A DNA stretch of 64,000 nucleotides from Bactrocera neohumeralis (taxonomy: Eukaryota > Arthropoda > Insecta > Diptera > Tephritidae). The DNA is taken from the NCBI RefSeq assembly GCF_024586455.1, contig NC_065922.1, positions 18,162,089-18,226,088 of the forward strand, written 5' to 3'. Below the pieces are notes generated by a model. The model made no database searches. It saw only the letters and a program-made list of their open reading frames with translations, and was not told the origin of the DNA. This document shows positions 59,015 to 64,000 of the stretch, piece by piece (the stretch's first letter is position 1; each line of letters opens with the position of its first letter). Made by a program: the position numbers and the translations under genes.

Positions 59015-61350
59015 ATAAGTTTTTGGCTACAATGTAAAAAAAGCCATTCCTAATAATTATATTTAGTAATTTTAATTGCTCAACTTAAATTTAAAGTATT
59101 GCTGAACAAAAATGTTAAAAGCTTTCACGGAAGACTCTCACTATAACAGTACCAGCTTTATATAGTAAAATGTGCTCGAAATATATTACTAAACAATTCC
59201 TCCATGATTTGATGGCATTTATATATTTGAAAAAAAAAGATCATAACAATTTCTATATACATGAGCCACAGACTCTACAAATCTTAATTTTTTAAAAATC
59301 TGGGAAAGTCGAAAAATGTAATGCCAAGCATACAGATTTGGAAAATGTGTGGCATAGAGTTGCTGTTAACAAAGCGTTGTCCGAACTGAGGTCCAACTTT
59401 CTCTTTAGAAATATTGATCTTAAAATTGTATTCTCTAAATTTTATAAAATATTTTTTATATTTTTTTCCAACATCTTGGGCTTTCATTAAAATTTTCAAA
59501 AACTCTCTAATTTCTGACCTGAAATATATTTTTGAGTGCGGCGAAATGTAGGCAACACTCGAAGCTATATAAATTTAGCATACATTTAGGGGAAATCATA
59601 AAACTATCAATAATTGGTCTACAATATTTGTAATTTTGAATTAAGCAACTCACGAGTAACACATATGTAGCGCTCTGGGCTACATGTCCTCCAAGATACA
59701 ACACTTAAATATATCAGCTAATAATTTTTAAAGTATAACAATTGGTTTCCTGCTCCTGTTGCTCTGTCAGCTGCCGCGTACACATTAAAGTGCCATTAGA
59801 GGACATTTTAAAAGCCTTTATAAACATACATTTTATGTTTTCATGCCACACGCACATAAAATCGCACAAATACAAGCACATATCTGTGTATGTACGCTTG
59901 TCAGTTTTCATATCGCCGCCGGCATAATCTGGTGGTCTCTAATTTGCAGTTGAAAAACAATTACCATGTCACAAAACAAAACATAATTATGCACGCCATC
60001 TCCTCACAGGGACGCATAACAACACACACTCACGAGATTTTCGTGTATGAGGGTTTGCACGCCTAAAAGGCTGCAACGAAATTTTCCACTTTGCGACCCA
60101 ACACTTGTTTTATGGGTTCTGCCTTTTGTTTGTTTATGCTTTGCATTACGACAGCCTTCGGCAACATAACTGTAAATTAACATATTTATCTGTGTACGCG
60201 CTGGTTGTTGTTGGGCACAGCAATAATTTTATTAATATTAATAGACACAGAATGCAGTTAAGATGGCCACATTTTACGATAGCCAAAAGATGCCCCTGTG
60301 GGATGACTCTGCGTTTGTCCTTTGCTCTCCAGCTGCTCCTAAACTGTATATACATAAATATATAATTATGTATACGTGTGTATGTGTGGGTCAAGCGTAG
60401 GAAAGTATGTGCGCGCTTTGTCTTTGAGGAAAAAAGCTGAAACCGTAATATTTTTAATGCCTTAAATAAGCTATCCTGTGGCATTACAAACTTGTAATTA
60501 AGTATGCTACCAACAGCAGTGGCGCTGAGTAGCACGCTGGGCTGGGCAGCAGCTTAATGATTTTCTTTCTTGTTGGCTATAACTTAAGTTCGTTTGTGCT
60601 CGCATTTGGCTCCTTCCAAGTTTTTGTTACTTTCCATTTTTTTTATCTTACTTTTCGCTATTTGATGGCCCTTTCTTTTGGTCGGTTTGTGTTGGCAGCC
60701 AGACTGTGGTCGCTATCCTTTCACGCTGACAAGGATTTTAATTTGAAAGTGTGAAATTTTAATTAAGCTGCTTTTAATTTTAAATCAACCACGCCATCCT
60801 TATATGCTTACAGTTTGGTGGAAAATTAGTGCATTCTGTGTTTTGAATGTTGCTAATAAACGGAAGGACACTGCAGACAGTGTATATATGCATTTATTGC
60901 GACTAGAGTAGTCATGTTTTGAAGAAATAAAATTCATATTCTAAAAGCAGTTCGACTGCAGCAGTATCCAATACAATTTATTTAATACTTCTTAATAATT
61001 TTAATAATTGTGTCTTCGGAATTGAGAATCAAACAAACAATATATGTTTCCTGAAAGCATTGAAACTTTAATGCCTTAATTCCTCCGAATATCAAAATTC
61101 TTTCAGTCACAGCTCTGTCACAGTTCAGTACCGAAATCGACATATGTTCACCTTCTTGTTTTATTTTTAAGCCGGAAAATTATATGTTTAATACGATCTG
61201 AAAATTCTACAGAGAGCTAAAGTAATTAACTTTAGAAGAAATCGACAATAGTATTTATAGTCATATATTAAAATTGGCAGAGTTCCTTTTTTGCGAAACT
61301 AAAGCTGAAAATAATAGAATCATATCAAAAACGCTAATCGCATTGTGTAT
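59015..61350. other. Non-coding DNA, no gene seen
   Basis: Several short overlapping ORFs on opposite strands (59714-59927, 60105-60535) lack domains. No recognised repeat. Confidence 0.4.
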
Positions 61351-61352
61351 TT

Positions 61353-62447
61353 TTTATACTCTCGCAACAAAGTTGCTAAGGAGAGTATTATAGTTTTGTT
61401 CACATAACGGTTGTTTGTAAGTCCTAAAACTAAAAGAGTCAGATATAGGGTTATGTATATCAAAGTGATCAGGGTGACGAGTAGAGTTGAAATCCGGATG
61501 TCTGTCTGTCCGTCCGTCCGTCTGTCCGACCGTCTCTCCGTCCGTCTGCCCGTCCGTCCGTCCGTCCGTGCAAGCTGTAACTTGAGTAAAAATTGAGATA
61601 TCATGATGAAACTTGGTACACGTATTCCTTGGCTCCATAAGAAGGTTAAGTTCGAAGATTGGCAAAATCGGCCAACTGCCACGCCCACAAAATGGCGGAA
61701 ACCGAAAACCTATAAAGTGTTTAAGCTATAAATAAAGATATTTAAGTTAAATTTGGCACAAAGATCGCTAGGGAGGGGCATATTTGGACGTAAGAAAAAA
61801 GTTTTTTATACATATCTCGGAAACTACTATAGTTATGTTAACCAAACTCTACAGAGTCGTTTCCTTCAGGCATTTCCATATACAGTTAAAAAATGGAAGA
61901 AATCGGATAAAACAAAAAGTTAACCGACTAACAAAAAACGTCAGAAACACTAAATTTTACAGAAGAAATGGCAGAAAGAAGCTGCACCCAGGCTTTTTTT
62001 TAAATTGAAAATGGGCGTGGCGTCGCCCACTTATGGACCAAAAACCATATCTCAGGAACTACTCAACCGATTTCAATGAAATTCGGTATATAATATTTTC
62101 TTAACACCCTGATGACATGTACGAAATATGGGTGAAATCGGTTCAAAACCACGCCTTCTTATGAATTCCATCTGATGCCTTCTCTGTTAATATATATTAC
62201 AATAAAAATTGTCGTGATCGGACTATAACTTTTCCTTATATCGAACAAGAAGAATTCAGTGCCTAACCTAACCTAACCTAATTTTTCACCGAAAATATCA
62301 GGAAATCTCTAATCAAAGATGTTTTCAAAAATCATTGTTTCATGCTCGCAATAAAGTTGCTAATAACGGCATCTCGATTATCACTTTATCATGCGAGAGT
62401 ATAAAATGTTCGGTGACACCCGAAGTTAGCCCTTCCTTACTTGTTAC
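61353..62447 (+). repeat. Dispersed repeat B, nearly complete
   Basis: Starts with a hairpin: TATACTCTC...GAGAGTAT arms around GCAACAAAGTTGC (61355-61389). A TCTG/TCCG tetranucleotide tract follows at about 61498-61569. Next come modules with TGAGATATCATGATGAAACT, GGCCAACTGCCACGCCCACA and GGGCGTGGCGTCGCCCACTT. The end carries ATGCGAGAGTATAAAATGTT, then TTCGGTGACACCCGAAGTTA and GCCCTTCCTTACTTGTT (62390-62445). A CCTAA run (four units) sits inside at about 62263-62282. There is no convincing protein; the ORFs around 61320-61688 come from the TCCG tract. Non-autonomous interspersed repeat. Confidence 0.8.
61498..61569. repeat. (TCCG/TCTG)n tetranucleotide tract
   Basis: About eighteen TCCG, TCTG or similar units inside repeat B, just after its start. 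An equivalent short CTGTCCGTC-like run sits in the same relative place in repeat A (for example CCGTCTGTTATATATACATAC near 22573 and GTCCGTTTATCTGCCTG near 28262). Confidence 0.9.
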
Positions 62448-62449
62448 AA

Positions 62450-62600
62450 GTAAAAATAAGTTATTCGGTACCAAGTCAGGACTATAGGCTGGATGACTAA
62501 TCAAATCGATGATTTAAGTGCTCAAAAATGTAATTGTTTCAATCGATGTTTGAGATCTCGATCTTCAGTGGTTAGTTTTTTTGATTTTTTAGAAGACATT
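62450..62600 (-). pseudogene. Mariner-like catalytic fragment
   Basis: Minus-strand frame near 62590-62465 reads IETITFLST.IIDLISHPAYSPDLVPNNLF. This matches the region leading to and including the third catalytic Asp of mariner/Tc1-type transposases (family form 'fl....I.lm.HPPYSPDLAPNDFFLFP'). It begins directly after the end of repeat B, so repeat B may have inserted into, or truncated, this element. The upstream second-Asp box is only hinted at (degraded). Inactive. Confidence 0.7.
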
Positions 62601-62604
62601 TGGC

Positions 62605-62940
62605 AAACAAATGGTTGCATACCATTCACAATTGTCAAACTTTGCGATAAAGTTGTGAGTTGCCAGACTGCAATACTAGGGCTGCCAAATCCCATAATAT
62701 TAATGGCAACCCAGCCTTCATTCGAAAGACAGGGCTACTGCACTTCGTTTTATTTGTTCCAATTTGTAATTTTTTTTATCAAAATACTACAATCCGATTG
62801 TGTATAAAGAATATGATCACCAAATTTTTAGAGGACTTTTAGTTTGCCTTCAATTCGGTACTACTCGCTTTTATCGAAAACAAAGACAGGTATTATCTGT
62901 CGTTGTCGCTGGTATAAGCAACGAAATATATTTCAGTGCC
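62605..62940. other. Non-coding spacer, no gene seen
   Basis: Includes an imperfect inverted repeat GGCTGCCAAATC...ATGGCAACCCAGCC at about 62681-62715. It may be the remaining part of the preceding mariner element or an unrelated insertion. Confidence 0.3.
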
Positions 62941-62944
62941 TTTA

Positions 62945-63720
62945 TACAGAGTTTGTCCGGAAAGAAATAAGAATGATTTTCTTCCGCCGCGACTGGACTT
63001 CGGAGTGTATGCGCACCGACTGGATTCGGTAGAGGGCTTTCCTAGCTAACGAACGAGCTGCGAGTCAGTTGTCTCCGAGCACCTGGAGAGTCAAGACGAA
63101 AATTTTGCTGGACGTGCTTCTGTGAGTGGTTCTAACCGAAAATGCAGCGTTCGTTAGAGCAACGGTAGGCGAATAAATTCTGTACCAAGCTCGGTGAATC
63201 TGCTGCGGAGACGTTTGATATGATCAAGCAGGTTTACCCAAATGTTACTTTAGCAAGAAGTGGTGTGTTTTGGTGGCACCAAGCCTTTTTGGAGAGCCGG
63301 GAAGAGGTCCACCATGAATTTGTTCCTCCTGGAAAAAACGTCAAAGCCAAGTTTTACGTGAAAGTCCTCAAGAGACTCAAACGAAAGGTTAATCGGGTCC
63401 GACAAGACATCGCAGTCGATTGGATTTTGCACCACGACAACACCCCGGCTCACAGCACTTTTCTTGTGAACCGCTATCTAACTAAGGTCGGCATCCCAAC
63501 TCTTCCGCAGCCCAGATGTGGCCCCGGGTTTTTTTTGTTTCCTTCCCTGAAAAGGCCGATGAAAAGCAAGCATTTTAAAACGATAGGGGAGATCCAAGCA
63601 GAATGAGATGAGATTTCCTTCCGCGACGCTTTCAATGCTTGGAAATCCGCTGGCAGCGCTGCATCGACGCATAAGGAGCCTTTTTTGAAAGTTTTTAAAA
63701 AATTTTAACGATTGGTTCAA
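62945..63720 (+). pseudogene. Mariner-like transposase, in-frame internal deletion
   Basis: After a terminal-like AGAGTTTGTCCGGAAAGAAA (about 62949), the plus strand reads TKLGESAAETFDMIKQVYPN (from about 63182) and SGVFWWHQAFLESREEV, the first helix-turn-helix. A deletion then joins it, in frame, to HHEFVPPGKNVKAKFYVKVL (about 63313), which lies after the first catalytic Asp. ILHHDNTPAHSTFLVNRYLT follows with the second Asp, and then a short second deletion (GPGFFLFP) removes the segment carrying the third Asp. The 128-codon frame ends at 63606; SFRDAFNAWKSAG continues in another frame. Two of three catalytic residues are gone, so it is inactive. Confidence 0.88.
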
Positions 63721-63724
63721 TACA

Positions 63725-64000
63725 TTTTTTTACATCTGTATCGTTATGTATATTTTTACCAAACAAGCGAAAGTTATGCAGCGTGATTGGGAAAATAACT
63801 GATATTGTTTTTATGTATATATTTAATGTAAATTTTCTTTTCAATACTGTACCTGAGTACCTTCATTCCTGCACTCTCATTTTGTTCTCATATAATGTCC
63901 TTTAGGCTTACTTTGGGTCGCGTTACAGTCAATACTTGACATTAACAAAAATTAATCGAATTTTCGGTTAGGCCTAATTTTCATAATTCAGTTTCACAGA
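63725..64000. other. Non-coding DNA to the window end
   Basis: AT-rich. A 3' terminal repeat for the preceding mariner was looked for and not found with confidence. No gene seen. Confidence 0.4.

Noticed and set aside
60146..60535. 129-codon minus ORF
   Set aside because: No domain, overlaps an opposite-strand ORF, low-complexity hydrophobic segments.
61320..61688. ORFs with Arg/Thr/Asp-rich repeats in both strands
   Set aside because: They translate the TCCG/TCTG tract of repeat B.
62263..62282. CCTAA x4 as interstitial telomere sequence
   Set aside because: Only four units, inside repeat B, in a dipteran-like genome where TTAGG telomeres are absent; a repeat-derived origin is simpler.

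Overview
This window looks like non-coding DNA from a higher (schizophoran) fly, most likely a tephritid fruit fly. The reasons are: it is AT-rich with no dense ORF layout; it carries fly-type core promoter motifs and a perfect splice donor; it has many CAA/CAG- and TG-type simple repeats; and its transposon debris (mariner subfamilies, Jockey-, R1- and RTE-like LINEs) is typical of Diptera. The species call is inference. I found no intact protein-coding exon, no tRNA or rRNA, and no CRISPR array. Almost every recognisable protein fragment is a decayed transposable element.

Host signals. Two places look like untranslated first exons of a plus-strand gene. One is a CpG-rich block at about 8900-9360, which starts at an Inr with a correctly spaced DPE (8898-8931). 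The other is an exon ending at a perfect CAG|GTAAGTG donor at 45218/45219, with a TATATAAAG box at 44957. They could be alternative first exons of one large gene whose coding exons lie outside the window; this is inference.

Transposons, left to right. 0-7 kb: a mariner-like fragment (1-155), two RNase H-bearing LINE 3' ends on the minus strand (1550-2180 and 5995-6880), and another mariner piece (2265-2535). 10-14.4 kb: dispersed repeats A and C, a 466-bp mellifera-type mariner deletion derivative with preserved terminal inverted repeats (13110-13575), and an adjoining second mariner (13586-14400). 16.8-28.7 kb: a LINE C-terminal scrap, mariner pieces, opposed copies of repeat A, and an R1-like LINE (25690-26640). 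30-43.3 kb: mariner N-terminus, mariner at 37 kb, a Jockey-type LINE inserted into repeat A (39330-40640), an RTE-type LINE, and a further mariner. 48-49.3 kb: R1-like reverse transcriptase with a YADD box. 61.3-63.7 kb: repeat B and two mariner relics.

Tandem repeats. The most unusual feature is a set of short-period, degenerate tandem arrays, most of them built around their own palindrome: TTTCGGGATCCCGAAA (3.55-3.92 kb), TTCGAA (17.2 kb), TATCGATTAATCGATA (32.2-33.7 kb), AAACTCGAGTTT (52.5 and 55.3-56.1 kb), and GAGCTTT/AAAGCTC (58.6-59.0 kb). There is also a roughly 110-copy TTTAAG hexamer array (30.37-31.03 kb). Dispersed repeats A and B differ in sequence but share an end architecture, with a hairpin at each end and a final TTCGG..CCGAAGTTA motif. 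All family assignments come from reading the sequence; no database search was run.
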